Assembly: GCA_016792845.1 (NCBI GenBank)
Contig: JAEUKH010000028.1
Coordinates: 656,210 to 720,209 of the forward strand
Length of the DNA: 64,000 nucleotides
Source of the DNA: Myxococcales bacterium
GTDB lineage: Bacteria > Myxococcota_A > Polyangia > Polyangiales > Ga0077539
Direction of reading: 5' to 3'
The translations under genes and the position numbers were made by a program. The notes beneath the pieces are model-generated. The model was not told the DNA's origin. It did not search any database and saw nothing but the letters and a program-made list of their open reading frames with translations. Shown here piece after piece: positions 45,193 to 54,523 of this stretch. The stretch's first letter is position 1; each line of letters opens with the position of its first letter.

Positions 45193-45852
45193 ATGACGCT
45201 CATTGGATGTTCAGGCTTCCCAGTGCCCGCCACGAAGTATCTGAAAGAGTTTGATGGGGTCGAGCTCGCCGACACGCACCTCGGGGTGCCCGGGCCCGCC
45301 CTCGTACGGCGCTGGCGCCGCGAAGCGCCTGCGGGCTTTCGCTTCACCGCGGTGGCGCCCAAAGAGCTCCTCTCCGACGGCCTCAAGCCGAGCGCGGCGT
45401 CGGAGTCTGCGTGGCAGAGCTTTCTGCCCATCGCGCGCGAGCTCGCCGCCGAGCGCGTGGTGCTCCCCTCGCCCCCCGAGGCCACCGACAGCAAGGCCTG
45501 GCGCAGCGCCTTCGGGCAGCTCTTCGCCCGCCTCGCGCAGTCTGACCCGAGCCTCGAATTCGTGTGGGATCCGCCCCCGAGCTGGTCGCTCAAAGACGCC
45601 GACGCGGCGGTGAAAGACCTCAAAGTCACCGTGGCCCGCGACCCCCTCAGGCACCCGCCGGTCTCGCGCGGGAGCCTCGCGTACTACCGCCTCGCTGGGC
45701 CCGCGGGGCACAAATCGCGCTACGAAGATCAGGCCCTCGAAGCCGCCGCTGAGGCCATCCGCGCGACCCGGGCCGACGCCGTCTGGGTGATCTTCACCAA
45801 CGTCGACATGTACGCCGACGCGCGTCGCCTCGCGAAGCTCCTCGGGGCCTGA
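45193..45852 (+). CDS. DUF72 family protein (YecE-like)
   Basis: A 219-residue TIM-barrel-like DUF72 protein. Typical segments are IGCSGFPV at the N-terminus, FDGVELADTHLGVP, FRFTAVAPKE and SRGSLAYYRLAGPAG, and WVIFTNVDMYADARRL near the end. It is somewhat shorter than many members (about 240-290 residues). The role of DUF72 is unsettled. It precedes an unknown gene by 7 bp on the same strand, so the two are likely co-transcribed. Confidence 0.85.
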   Translation: MTLIGCSGFPVPATKYLKEFDGVELADTHLGVPGPALVRRWRREAPAGFRFTAVAPKELLSDGLKPSAASESAWQSFLPIARELAAERVVLPSPPEATDSKAWRSAFGQLFARLAQSDPSLEFVWDPPPSWSLKDADAAVKDLKVTVARDPLRHPPVSRGSLAYYRLAGPAGHKSRYEDQALEAAAEAIRATRADAVWVIFTNVDMYADARRLAKLLGA

Positions 45853-45859
45853 GCGCCCG

Positions 45860-46501
45860 ATGCTTGAGGGCGATCTCGTGATGGCGCTCATGGGCCTCGG
45901 GGCGGCCAGCATCCCGGCCCTGATCGGGCGCAACGGCGTCGTGCGGTATCAGCGTCTCTCGGCCCTCGAAGCGCACTGGGCCGCGTGGGCCGCGAAGCAC
46001 CAGTACCGCGTCGAACCCATGCGACGCAGTTGGGTGATGCCCATGCCCGCGCGGGTGCTCGGCCCCCTCAAGGGCGGCACCTGGGTGCTCGACACGATGC
46101 GCCTCGACCCGCGACAGATGCCGCTCAGCGAGGCGGCGCCCGACTTCGCGCCGCGCGAGTACACGGTGATCGCGGGGCGCAGCACCCGGGCGATGTACAG
46201 CATGGCCGTGATCTCGAACCGCAAGCTCTACCAGGCGCGAAAGACGCCCGTCGGGTACCGCGAGATGGAGCACCACGACCGCGATTTCGCCGCCCTCTGC
46301 AACGTCACCGTCGCCGGGGGCTCACGGGTCGAGGGCATCGAACACCCGCGCACCCGCGAGGCCCTGGTGAACCTCGGCGCGCGGCCCTTCGTGGCCATCT
46401 TGATGAACGAAAGCGTCTGGATCCGCTGGCCCGGGCACGAGACCGACGAGGCCACCCTCGACGCCGCCGTGCAGGCCCTGGTCGGGCTCTGTCAGGGCTG
46501 A
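45860..46501 (+). CDS. Unknown protein, 213 residues
   Basis: No family recognised. The first 25 residues are mildly hydrophobic (VMALMGLGAASIPALIG), which might be a weak membrane anchor; the rest is a compact alpha/beta domain (YTVIAGRSTRAMYSMAVISNRKLYQ, HHDRDFAALCNVTVAGGS, GARPFVAILMNESVWIRW). It follows the DUF72 gene closely and its 3' end overlaps the convergent RluD gene by 10 bp. Confidence 0.75.
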   Translation: MLEGDLVMALMGLGAASIPALIGRNGVVRYQRLSALEAHWAAWAAKHQYRVEPMRRSWVMPMPARVLGPLKGGTWVLDTMRLDPRQMPLSEAAPDFAPREYTVIAGRSTRAMYSMAVISNRKLYQARKTPVGYREMEHHDRDFAALCNVTVAGGSRVEGIEHPRTREALVNLGARPFVAILMNESVWIRWPGHETDEATLDAAVQALVGLCQG

Positions 46502-47451
46502 CCGAGCGCTTCGAGCGCGGCCAGCGCCGCGGCCAGTTCGGGCGGGAGCGGCGACACAAAGCGCAAAGCCTCACCCGTGAGCGGGTGCTCGAAGCCCAAC
46601 ACCTCGGCGTGCAAGGCCTGCCGCCCAAGCGCGGCCGCGATCGGCCGCAGCGCCTCGACCCGCGGCCGTCGACCGTACGCAACATCGCCCAAGAGCGGAA
46701 AGCCCGCCTCGCTCAAATGCACCCTGATCTGGTGGGTCCGCCCGGTCTCCAGGGTGCACCGCACGAGGCTCGCCGCGCCGTTGAGGAAGGTCGCCTCGCC
46801 GCGAACGTGGGTGCAGGCCCGCTTGCCCTCGCGCACCCGCCCCGTGAAGCGCTTTCGATCGGTCGGGTGGCGCCCGTAGAGGGTGTCGAAGGTCACCGAA
46901 GGCGGCACCGCGCCCTCGCAGAGCGCCACGTACTGCCGCGCGATGTCGTGGGCCTTGAAGCGCGCCGCGAGCGCCTCGCGGGCCTCGGCGGTCTTGGCGA
47001 TCACCAAGAGGCCCGAGGTGTCGCGGTCGATGCGATGCACGATGCCAGGGCGGAGCGGGTCGTCGTCGTCGTCCATCTCGGCGTGGTGGAGCACGGCGTT
47101 GACGAGGGTGCCCGTCGCATGCCCCTTCGCCGGGTGCACCACCAGGCCCGCGGGCTTGTCGACCACCAAGAGCGCCCGATCTTCAAACACCACCCGAAGC
47201 GGAATGTCTTCGGCCTCAGCCCTCACCGGCTCCGGCGGCGGCACCTCGACCACCACCGCGGCCCCCCCGGCCCTGACCTTCGCGCTCGACCGTAACGGAA
47301 CCCCCTCGCACCGCACGAGCCCGCGCTCACAGAGCGACGCGAGCTGCGAGCGCGAGAGGCCCTCGCCGACGAGGTGCTGAGCCAAGGCCCGGTCGAGCCG
47401 CTCGCCCACGTCGTGCGGGCCGAAGACCACCGACACGAAGCGAGAAATCAC
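46492..47451 (-). CDS. rluD: RluD-type 23S rRNA pseudouridine synthase
   Basis: A 319-residue RluA-family enzyme with an N-terminal S4 RNA-binding domain (residues about 15-70, ERLDRALAQHL to LVRCEGVPLRSSAKV) and a catalytic domain with HRIDRDTSG (catalytic Asp) and GRTHQIRVH. The domain layout fits RluD, which modifies helix 69 of 23S rRNA; RluC cannot be excluded. GTG start, overlapping the stop of a small conserved gene by 4 bp, so the two are coupled. Confidence 0.9.
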   Translation of the reverse strand: MISRFVSVVFGPHDVGERLDRALAQHLVGEGLSRSQLASLCERGLVRCEGVPLRSSAKVRAGGAAVVVEVPPPEPVRAEAEDIPLRVVFEDRALLVVDKPAGLVVHPAKGHATGTLVNAVLHHAEMDDDDDPLRPGIVHRIDRDTSGLLVIAKTAEAREALAARFKAHDIARQYVALCEGAVPPSVTFDTLYGRHPTDRKRFTGRVREGKRACTHVRGEATFLNGAASLVRCTLETGRTHQIRVHLSEAGFPLLGDVAYGRRPRVEALRPIAAALGRQALHAEVLGFEHPLTGEALRFVSPLPPELAAALAALEALGQP

Positions 47452-47711
47452 CAGACTTTTGAGCGAATGTGGCGCTTTGATTTGACCAAGATGTCAACGA
47501 TGGCGCGCCCGTAGAAGTTCTTGTTGTAGAGGTCGGGGGCGACGCGTGACTTGTAGAGCTGCCGCCCCTCTTCGATCTCCTCCGCGAGCACGTCGAAGAG
47601 GGTGTCATCTTGGATGCCACGGGTGATCTTCTCTTCGTTGTAGAGCGAGAGATCGCTGGCGATGGCGCGTGCAAGGCGGCGGGCGGCGTCTTCGGTCTCA
47701 ATCAGCGGCAT
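47448..47711 (-). CDS. Small conserved protein, 87 residues
   Basis: A short mostly helical, charged protein (ETEDAARRLARAIASDLSLYN, EEIEEGRQLYKSRV, YGRAIVDILVKSKRHI). Its regular composition, tight coupling to rluD (4-bp ATGA-like overlap) and clear ATG suggest a real gene. I do not recognise the family. Confidence 0.75.
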   Translation of the reverse strand: MPLIETEDAARRLARAIASDLSLYNEEKITRGIQDDTLFDVLAEEIEEGRQLYKSRVAPDLYNKNFYGRAIVDILVKSKRHIRSKVW

Positions 47712-47828
47712 GGTCGCAGCGTATCACCCCTTCGCGCCCGACCACAACGAAGCGACAGCGGCCCGCGCGCACCCGTCGCCGCCGAGAAAAAGCGACACAA
47801 AAGGCCGCGCCGGGGCAAAACGATGCGC

Positions 47829-47840
47829 TACCCTCTCGGG
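47829..47840 (+). promoter_or_regulatory. Shared start-proximal motif TACCCTCTCGGG, copy 2
   Basis: Identical to 26669-26680; here it ends 5 bp before the ATG of a lipoprotein gene. TACCCT may act as -10 element of a promoter with a very short leader. Confidence 0.35.
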
Positions 47841-47845
47841 CGACC

Positions 47846-49006
47846 ATGAACCGAGCCCCTCTGTCGTTCTTGCGCGCCGCCGCGCTCTGCGCCCTCCTGC
47901 CCCTCGGATGCGGCGACAACGCCGGCTCCGCGACCCCCGCCGCCGACGCCGGTGCGCGCCGGGTCGTCGGCGACGAGTACTGCACCCCCGCCGCCACGCC
48001 GCCCACCTGCCGCGGCCGCGAGCTCCTCAGCTGCGGCGTCTGCGTGGCCCCGCCGGGGCGCACCGAGCCCATGGCCCGCACCAATTGCGACGACACCCGG
48101 CGACGCGAGTTCTGTCAGACCGCCGCCGCGGCGCCGAACGTGAGTTGCTTCGAGCGCGCCAACTACCCCACCGCGGGCGCGAGCGAACGGGTCACGCTCT
48201 GGGGCTCGGTCAAGGTCTTCGGCAACGGAGGCGACAGCAACCACATCCGCGTCACGGTGTACCGCGTCGGCGCCGACGGGATGCCCGGCGAGATGCTCGG
48301 CACGAGCCTCGCGAGCCTCACCCACCCCGCCGCGGCCTCGGAAGACGTGTACAGCCCCTCGGGCGATCAGGTGGTCTCGACGCGACGGCTCGGCGGATAC
48401 GAAATCGCCAACATCCCCACCGAGACAGAGCTCCTCGTGGTGGCCGAGGGCGACCCGAGCGACCCCATCGCCGCGGGCAATTTTTCTCACAAGGTCTACG
48501 ACTACAACCTCCTCTTGCGGAACCGCGAGATCGACGCCGAGACGGCCCCCGCGGGCGTGGGCGGCACGCGCCGTGTGCGCTTCGCGCCGCGGGTCATCTC
48601 GAACGCAGACTGGGCGTCGATCCCGTCGACGAGCGGGCTCACCGCGGGCATCACCGCGGGCCGCGGCGCCCTCGCCGGCGAGGTCCACGACTGCGACGAC
48701 GTGCGGCTCTCGAACGTCACCATCGACTCCCAACCCCGCCGCGCGTGGGACGGCCCCGTCGTCTTCTTCAGCGAGAACGACACCAACCCCCTGCCCGACG
48801 TCTCGCGCGAGCTCCGCGGCACCTCCATCCTCGGCACCTACGCCCTCCTCGACATGGACCCCGGCCCCGTCACCGTCTCGGCCATGGGCTACGGCAGCGA
48901 CCGCAGCACCGTCCTCCACGTCGGCAGCGCCCGGGCCCGCGTCTTCCCCGGCGCCATCACCGTCGTCACCCTCCGCGGCCTCAGGCCCTGGCAGGTCACC
49001 CGCTGA
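47846..49006 (+). CDS. Large lipoprotein, unknown function
   Basis: A 386-residue exported protein with lipobox LLPLGCGD. A cysteine-rich N-terminal part (residues 45-110, several Cys pairs such as CGVCVAPPG and NCDDTRRREFC) is followed by two beta-sandwich-like stretches with ERVTLWGSVKVFGNGGDSN and GALAGEVHDCDDVRLSNVTI, resembling carboxypeptidase-regulatory folds. Function unknown. It precedes another lipoprotein by 88 bp; both may be surface proteins of the same kind. Confidence 0.8.
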   Translation: MNRAPLSFLRAAALCALLPLGCGDNAGSATPAADAGARRVVGDEYCTPAATPPTCRGRELLSCGVCVAPPGRTEPMARTNCDDTRRREFCQTAAAAPNVSCFERANYPTAGASERVTLWGSVKVFGNGGDSNHIRVTVYRVGADGMPGEMLGTSLASLTHPAAASEDVYSPSGDQVVSTRRLGGYEIANIPTETELLVVAEGDPSDPIAAGNFSHKVYDYNLLLRNREIDAETAPAGVGGTRRVRFAPRVISNADWASIPSTSGLTAGITAGRGALAGEVHDCDDVRLSNVTIDSQPRRAWDGPVVFFSENDTNPLPDVSRELRGTSILGTYALLDMDPGPVTVSAMGYGSDRSTVLHVGSARARVFPGAITVVTLRGLRPWQVTR

Positions 49007-49094
49007 GCCCCCTGCCGCGCCCCGCCGAGTCCACCCGTACGGCCCGGGCCCGGCCCTTGAACCGCGGGCGAAAGGGTGCGATGCTTAGAGCATT

Positions 49095-49799
49095 GTGAGC
49101 TTACTTCGCGTACTTCGGGCACCCCTCCTGGGCGCCCTGACGGCCCTCGCCGGGTGTGGCGGCGAGGTCCCGGTCGAGGTCGACGCCGGGCCCTTCACCT
49201 TCGAGGTCGACGGCAACCGCATCGCCCTCCCCACCGCCTGGCGCAATGGCGGCACCGTCGCCAGCCCGGCCTGCGCCGCGGCCTCTGACTGCCCCGCCCT
49301 CGGCCCCGACGCCCCCGCGGTGCGCTGCGACGCCGGTCGCTGCGTCGCCGAGCCCTTTCGCTTCGAGCTCGCCACCCCGGGCGTCATCGACCTCACCAGC
49401 TACGCCCCCTCGCTCTCGGCCCTCGGCAACGTGCTCGACAGCGTCACGGTGACGGCCATCCGGTACGACGCCCGCGCCACCGCGGCGAGCTTCGCGGCAG
49501 GCCCGGTCGAGCTCTTCTGGGGCCCCGAGTCAGCGTCGAGCCTCCGCAGCGACGGGGTCCAGGCCCTCGGCACCGTGCCAGATCTGCGTTTTCAAGCCGG
49601 CCAGAGCACCCGCGGCGCCGTCGCCGTCGACCCCCGGGGGAGCGCCGCGCTTGGCCAGTACATCCTCCAAAACAGCCGTCGTTTCAGGGTCTTCGCCCGC
49701 GCCGCGGTGCGCGTCGCGCCGGGGGCGCCCGTCCCCTCGGGGCAGGCCTCCATCGCGGTCACGGTCTCGCTCCGCGCGGTGGGTGATTTTGTCCGCTGA
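49095..49799 (+). CDS. Lipoprotein, unknown function
   Basis: A 234-residue predicted lipoprotein (lipobox LAGCGG) with a mature part that looks all-beta (FTFEVDGNRIALPT, FAAGPVELFWGPES, SIAVTVSLRAVGDFV) and two Cys pairs near residues 55-80 (CAAASDCPALG, RCDAGRCV). No family recognised. The GTG start follows an AT-rich GCTTAGAGCAT stretch that may include its promoter. Confidence 0.75.
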   Translation: MSLLRVLRAPLLGALTALAGCGGEVPVEVDAGPFTFEVDGNRIALPTAWRNGGTVASPACAAASDCPALGPDAPAVRCDAGRCVAEPFRFELATPGVIDLTSYAPSLSALGNVLDSVTVTAIRYDARATAASFAAGPVELFWGPESASSLRSDGVQALGTVPDLRFQAGQSTRGAVAVDPRGSAALGQYILQNSRRFRVFARAAVRVAPGAPVPSGQASIAVTVSLRAVGDFVR

Positions 49800-49996
49800 G
49801 CGCGCCGCGGGCGCTGTCGGCCCAACCTTCGGCCCGCATTCGGGTCTCATCCGCGCCTGCGCATTTCGGTCGTTGCGCGGCCGAGGCCCGGGTGTGTTAA
49901 TCGAGTGTCGTAAGGGGGCTGCGTCGCGCGGCTCCCGCGTAAAGTTTCAAGGCCTCTCGAACCCCGTCTTCTTGTCAGCTTGCAGGAGTTTCCGCC

Positions 49997-50590
49997 GTGG
50001 ATGAAAGTTCTCCCATCCCCCCGAAGAGCAGCTCGAATTCGAAATTTGCCGTGATCGGGCTCCTCCTCCTGCTCGGGGGCGGCGGCGCGATCTACGCCCT
50101 CACCCGCCCCGCGCCTCAGCCCGAGACGCCGCGACCCCTGCCCACCGCGGTCGACGCGGGCCAGGCCGTCGTGCCCCCGGCCCCGAGCCTCGCGGCGCCC
50201 ATCGAGCTCACCCCCGAAGAACCCGACGCCGGTCAACCCGCCGCCGCCCAGCCCGCGCGCACCCGGGTGGTGTACCGCTACGTGAGCGAGTGCAGCGGCA
50301 CCCTCACCGACCCTGCCGGGGTCCAACGCACGGCCCAGGCCAACTACGGCGCCCTGCGAGCCTGCTACGAGCGCGAGCTTCGGCAGAACAACACCCTCCG
50401 GGGCGGCCTCACGGCGCAGCTCAAGATCAACGCCAGCGGCCACGCCGACGAGATCCGCGTCTCGACCCCGATGAGCAGCCGGCCCTTGGTCGAGTGCATC
50501 AAGGGCGTGCTCCGTCGCCTCTCGTACCCGGCCTCGCGCGGCGGCTGCGCCCTCTCCGAGGTGCGCTTCAACTTCTCGCCCCGCGAGTAA
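49997..50590 (+). CDS. AgmX/PglI C-terminal domain-like membrane protein
   Basis: A 197-residue protein with one membrane segment (about 17-34, FAVIGLLLLLGGGGAIYAL), a Pro/Ala-rich periplasmic linker and a TonB-like C-terminal domain. The motif NYGALRACYERELRQNN followed by GGLTAQLKINASG is the hallmark of the AgmX/PglI-type domain common in myxobacterial envelope and gliding-related proteins. Its partner is unknown. The GTG start is supported by a good AGGAG site 7-8 bp upstream. Confidence 0.82.
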   Translation: MDESSPIPPKSSSNSKFAVIGLLLLLGGGGAIYALTRPAPQPETPRPLPTAVDAGQAVVPPAPSLAAPIELTPEEPDAGQPAAAQPARTRVVYRYVSECSGTLTDPAGVQRTAQANYGALRACYERELRQNNTLRGGLTAQLKINASGHADEIRVSTPMSSRPLVECIKGVLRRLSYPASRGGCALSEVRFNFSPRE

Positions 50591-50599
50591 GCCCCACCC

Positions 50600-51955
50600 T
50601 CAGGTCGGCCAGCGAATGTCGAGGCGCTTCATCTTGCGCCACAGGGTCGTGGGGCTCAGCCCCAGCATCTCAGCGGCCCGCTCACGGTTACCGTCATGCT
50701 CGCGCAGCGCCGCCTCGATGGCGTTGCGCTCCGCCGCGTCGACGCTCGACGAGAGCGAGCGGTCACCCGGGCGCTCACGCGGCGCCACGGGCAAATCTTG
50801 CGGCGCGATGTCTTCGAGATGAATCACCCCGGCGAGGGCGCCGAGGGCCACCCCTTGCTCGATCATGTTCTCGAGCTCGCGAATGTTGCCCGGGTAATCG
50901 TACGCGAGGAGGTAATCGAGCACGCCGTCACCCAGCCGCACGTTGACCTTCATCTTGCGGCAGATCTTCTCTAAAAAGTGCGACACCAAGAGCGGGATGT
51001 CTTCTCGGCGCTCTCGCAACGGCGGCAAGAGAAAGCGCACCACGTTGAGGCGATAATAGAGATCTTGCCGAAAGCGCTTCTCGGCGATGGCCCGATGCAG
51101 ATCTTGGTTCGTCGCGGCCACCACGCGAATGTCGACCTTGATGGGCTTGTTGTCGCCCACCCGCCGAATCTCACCCTCTTGCAGGGTGCGCAGGAGCTTC
51201 GCCTGAAACGAGGGCGAGGTCTCGGCGACCTCATCGAAGAAGAACGTGCCGCCGTCGGCCTCTTCGATGAGCCCCTTGCGGTTCGACACCGCACCCGTAA
51301 AAGCCCCCTTGAGGTGCCCGAAGAGCTCGCTCTCAAGCAAGGTCTCGGTGAGCGCCGCGCAGTTGATGCTCACAAAGGGCAGGTTGGCCCGCTTCGAGTT
51401 CGAGTGGATCGCCTTCGCGACCATCTCCTTGCCGGTGCCCGATTCGCCGGTGATGAGCACCGTCGCGTCGGTGGGCGCGGTCTTCACGATGCGCCCGAGC
51501 ACATCGCGGATCGCAGGCGAGCGCCCGACGATGTTCTCAAACTTGTACTTGTCGCGAAACTCCTGCGCGAGGAGCGCGACGTGCCCAGCGAGCTGCCGCT
51601 TCTCGAGCGCCCGCTCGACCTTCACCGTCAGCTCTTGCTCGGTAAACGGCTTCTGGATGTAATCGTAGGCCCCGAGCCGCATCGCCTCGACGGCGCTCTC
51701 GATGGTGCCGTACGCGGTCATCACGATCACCTCGGTCATGAGGCTCGCCTCTTTGGTGCGGCGCAAGACGTCGATGCCGTCTTTGGCCCCGAGACGCAGG
51801 TCGGTGATCACCAGGTCGAATCCGTTGCCCGAGGCAAGGCCCACGGCGGCGTCGGCGTCACCCGCTTCGTCGACCTCGTGCCCAGAAGCGCGCAGCATGA
51901 TCGCAAGAGTGGCTCTGAGGTTACGCTGATCGTCGACTACCAGAATCTTCGCCAT
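50600..51955 (-). CDS. NtrC-family sigma-54-dependent response regulator
   Basis: A 451-residue enhancer-binding protein. Receiver domain residues 1-120 with Asp52 (LVITDLRLG); central AAA+ domain with Walker A GESGTGKE, sigma-54-contact loop GAFTGA and the FDEVAE Walker B region; C-terminal Fis-type helix-turn-helix (NRERAAEMLGLSPTTLWRKM). It should activate sigma-54 promoters after phosphorylation. No cognate histidine kinase is adjacent, so the partner is elsewhere. It converges on the AgmX-like gene with 9 bp between stops. Confidence 0.95.
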   Translation of the reverse strand: MAKILVVDDQRNLRATLAIMLRASGHEVDEAGDADAAVGLASGNGFDLVITDLRLGAKDGIDVLRRTKEASLMTEVIVMTAYGTIESAVEAMRLGAYDYIQKPFTEQELTVKVERALEKRQLAGHVALLAQEFRDKYKFENIVGRSPAIRDVLGRIVKTAPTDATVLITGESGTGKEMVAKAIHSNSKRANLPFVSINCAALTETLLESELFGHLKGAFTGAVSNRKGLIEEADGGTFFFDEVAETSPSFQAKLLRTLQEGEIRRVGDNKPIKVDIRVVAATNQDLHRAIAEKRFRQDLYYRLNVVRFLLPPLRERREDIPLLVSHFLEKICRKMKVNVRLGDGVLDYLLAYDYPGNIRELENMIEQGVALGALAGVIHLEDIAPQDLPVAPRERPGDRSLSSSVDAAERNAIEAALREHDGNRERAAEMLGLSPTTLWRKMKRLDIRWPT

Positions 51956-52027
51956 GCCCGCTCAGCCTCCCCCCGAAAACCAACACACCGCCCCCAGACG
52001 GATCAAAACCCGCTGCACTTTGGGGCC

Positions 52028-53071
52028 CTACGACGCGCTCCGCAAGGGGCGCATGGGCGCGTAGGGGCCTCGCCCCCGCACCACCCTGAGCTGAAACGGC
52101 GTCGACCGGGCCGTGCCCACGAAGACCCGCCCGAGATGAAACGCGGCCCCGTCGGCCAGCGACTCGAAGACGCCCACCACCTCGTACACGCCCGCGGTGT
52201 CGAAGGTCGTACCCGGGCAGTAAAAATGCGGCACCAGGGTCGTCGCGCGGCTGCCGTACCCGCCGAGCCGCACGAAGAAGTCGCGCTGCACGCTCGGGCC
52301 GCGGGTGATGAGGTTGCACCGCACCGGAGCGCCCCCCGGCGGCGTCACCTCGAAGCTGAACAGCGTCGAGCGGAAGAGCGTCGAGACGGGCTGGATGCTG
52401 GGGTTCTGAAGGCGCATCGCGGCGCGCAAGCCCATGCCGTCTTGGGCCGTGTTGCCGCGACCGCGGAGGTTGAGCCCCGAGAGCGTCGCGCTCGGCGCCG
52501 TCGTCACCTCGACCGAGACCGGGAGCGGCTGCACGACCACCGTCGCCGTCAGGTCGCCGAAAGCTTCACGCCGCTCGTCGCGGACCACCGAGCGCGACAA
52601 GGGCACCGGCCGAGGGCGACGCGGCGGCCGCGCCGGCGGCGTCACAAAGCCGTAGTGGACCGTGAGCGTCGCGCCCTCGACGAAGCCCGCCGGGAGCCGC
52701 AGACGACACACATCGCGCACGTCGACGAGCTCTGAGTACCCTTCGCCCGCGGGCAGCACCACCTCGGGGCTCCGCTCGTTGTTGGCGGGCCGGGCCTCGT
52801 GGGCGCACCGCACGGGCCGAGCCGCGCGTCGCGGGCGCCGCACCCCAGGGCCCGGGGCCGTCACCGGCGGCGCGACCTCGAACCACACCAGCCGACGGTC
52901 AAAGACCACGGGCACCGTGGCCGGAGAGGTGTTCTGAACCCCCACCCGCCAGAGGAAGCTGTTCGGCACGGGGCTCACCGAGAGGCTCACCGGCGAGACC
53001 GGGTCAGCGGCCGCCGAGGCGCTCAAGGCGAGACACGAGAGCGTAAAGAGAAACCGGGTGATCTGTCGCAC
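52028..53071 (-). CDS. Secreted beta-rich protein, unknown function
   Basis: A 347-residue exported protein with signal peptide to about residue 22 (ALSASAAA). It seems to hold two similar beta-sandwich halves, each with an opening such as FLWRVGVQNTSPATVPVVFDRRLVWFEV and MRLQNPSIQPVSTLFRSTLFSFEV and a cysteine pair, as in an internal duplication. No family recognised. GTG start; about 70 bp upstream of the NtrC-type gene on the same strand. Confidence 0.75.
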   Translation of the reverse strand: MRQITRFLFTLSCLALSASAAADPVSPVSLSVSPVPNSFLWRVGVQNTSPATVPVVFDRRLVWFEVAPPVTAPGPGVRRPRRAARPVRCAHEARPANNERSPEVVLPAGEGYSELVDVRDVCRLRLPAGFVEGATLTVHYGFVTPPARPPRRPRPVPLSRSVVRDERREAFGDLTATVVVQPLPVSVEVTTAPSATLSGLNLRGRGNTAQDGMGLRAAMRLQNPSIQPVSTLFRSTLFSFEVTPPGGAPVRCNLITRGPSVQRDFFVRLGGYGSRATTLVPHFYCPGTTFDTAGVYEVVGVFESLADGAAFHLGRVFVGTARSTPFQLRVVRGRGPYAPMRPLRSAS

Positions 53072-53110
53072 GATGCTGCCGAGGGTGTTTGTCTGATTCG
53101 CCGCGCGAGG

Positions 53111-54412
53111 TCAACGTGTAGGTCGAAACGACCCCAGAAGTGCGTCAACGTCGTCGCGGACGCTCGCCGGGAAGACCAGCCGTCGGCGCACAAAGGGCGC
53201 TCCGAGGAGCCGCGCGATCAGAAACGACGCCCGCTCAAGGGCCCTCGGCGGCCGCCGCTCGTACACCACCCGCAGCGCCTCGTCGGGGCTCGTGGGCCGC
53301 TCGTAGGGCAGCACCTCAGCCACATCGAGCGAGGCGTAGTATCTCGGCTCGAAGCCGCGCTTTTTCACCACCTCGCGGAGCCCCGCTTCGAGCGCCGCGT
53401 CGTCGGCCGGGTCGAAGTCATCGAGCGAGGCGGTCTTGAAGAGCACCCTCGCCTGGATCTCCTCGGCCAGCGAAGAGAGCACCGGGTCGGGGTCGGCGCG
53501 CCACGCGTCAACGGCGCACCAGAGCACGTTGTCGTCGAGGTCGAGGTAGGCCCCCACCGAGACCTTCTCGCCGCGCGCGAAGGCCACCAGGGGCTGCGGC
53601 GTCCCCGCGGGCACGCGGCCGTCGCCGAGGATGTCTGCGAGGCGGCGAAAGATCGCACGGAGCACGGCCTCTGCGCCCCGCGTCGCTTTGTGAAAATACA
53701 CCTGCTGGTAGATGAAGAGCCGCGCGAGGAAGTAGCCCTCGACCGCGGGCAGGCCCTTCGAGCCGTCGACCGCGAGGCGCGCCCCGCCCCGCGAGGGTTC
53801 GAGCCGCAGCGAGCGCAGGAGCCAGTCAAGGTCGTAGAGCCCGTAGCGGGTGCCGGTCATGTACGAGTCGCGCAAGAGGTAGTCGCAACGGTCGACGTCA
53901 AACGTGCCCGAGACCGCGCGCGCCAGGTACCGCACCCGGTGGTCGCCGTGAACGAGCCGCTCGACCCGCTCGGGCATGGCCGGGTCGATCGATTTCAGCG
54001 CGCGGTGAAGGCCCGTCGAGGGGTCGAGCACGATGGCGCTGGTCCACGTCTCATGGGCCGGCATCGCGGGCATCACCTCCTCGAAGAGGTGCGAGAGCGG
54101 CCCGTGCCCCACGTCGTGGACGAGCGCCGCCGCGAGCGCGTCTTGCGCGTCTTCAGGCTCAAGCCCCTGCCCGGGCCCGAGCGCCGCCGCCAAGGGCGAA
54201 ACCCGCGCCAGAAAGCGCGTCATCACATGCGCCGCGCCCACCGCGTGCGCGAAGCGAGAGTGCTCAGCCCCCGGAAAGGCCAGGCTCGCCACCCCCAACG
54301 CCCGCACCCGCCGCAAGCGCTGAACCTCGGGCGTATCCATCAACCGAGGCACCACCGACTCGGCGGCCCCCTCGAACGACACCAGCCCATGCACCGGATC
54401 GCGCAAAATCAT
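53111..54412 (-). CDS. HD-domain phosphohydrolase (dGTPase/SAMHD1-like)
   Basis: A 433-residue HD hydrolase. Metal motifs are EHSRFAHAVG (first His) and ALVHDVGHGPLSH (HD pair), with a later DVDRCDYLLRDSYMTG that is typical of dNTP triphosphohydrolase-like and SAMHD1-like enzymes. It begins with ILRDPVHGLVSFE, a characteristic opening of this branch. It probably hydrolyses nucleotides. I chose the ATG at 54412 at that opening. Confidence 0.9.
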   Translation of the reverse strand: MILRDPVHGLVSFEGAAESVVPRLMDTPEVQRLRRVRALGVASLAFPGAEHSRFAHAVGAAHVMTRFLARVSPLAAALGPGQGLEPEDAQDALAAALVHDVGHGPLSHLFEEVMPAMPAHETWTSAIVLDPSTGLHRALKSIDPAMPERVERLVHGDHRVRYLARAVSGTFDVDRCDYLLRDSYMTGTRYGLYDLDWLLRSLRLEPSRGGARLAVDGSKGLPAVEGYFLARLFIYQQVYFHKATRGAEAVLRAIFRRLADILGDGRVPAGTPQPLVAFARGEKVSVGAYLDLDDNVLWCAVDAWRADPDPVLSSLAEEIQARVLFKTASLDDFDPADDAALEAGLREVVKKRGFEPRYYASLDVAEVLPYERPTSPDEALRVVYERRPPRALERASFLIARLLGAPFVRRRLVFPASVRDDVDALLGSFRPTR

Positions 54413-54523
54413 CGACAACCCTGCCTCTTCGCTCCCCGTTGTGCCCCACCCCACGGGCCCACCGAGAGAGAAAACTGCCGTTTGCTGGAGCTCCGCGCCC
54501 GCTCTCTGCTACCCGCTCAACCC

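Noticed and set aside
45193..45852. DUF72 gene as a truncated pseudogene
   Set aside because: It is somewhat short, but both ends match the family and the frame is intact.
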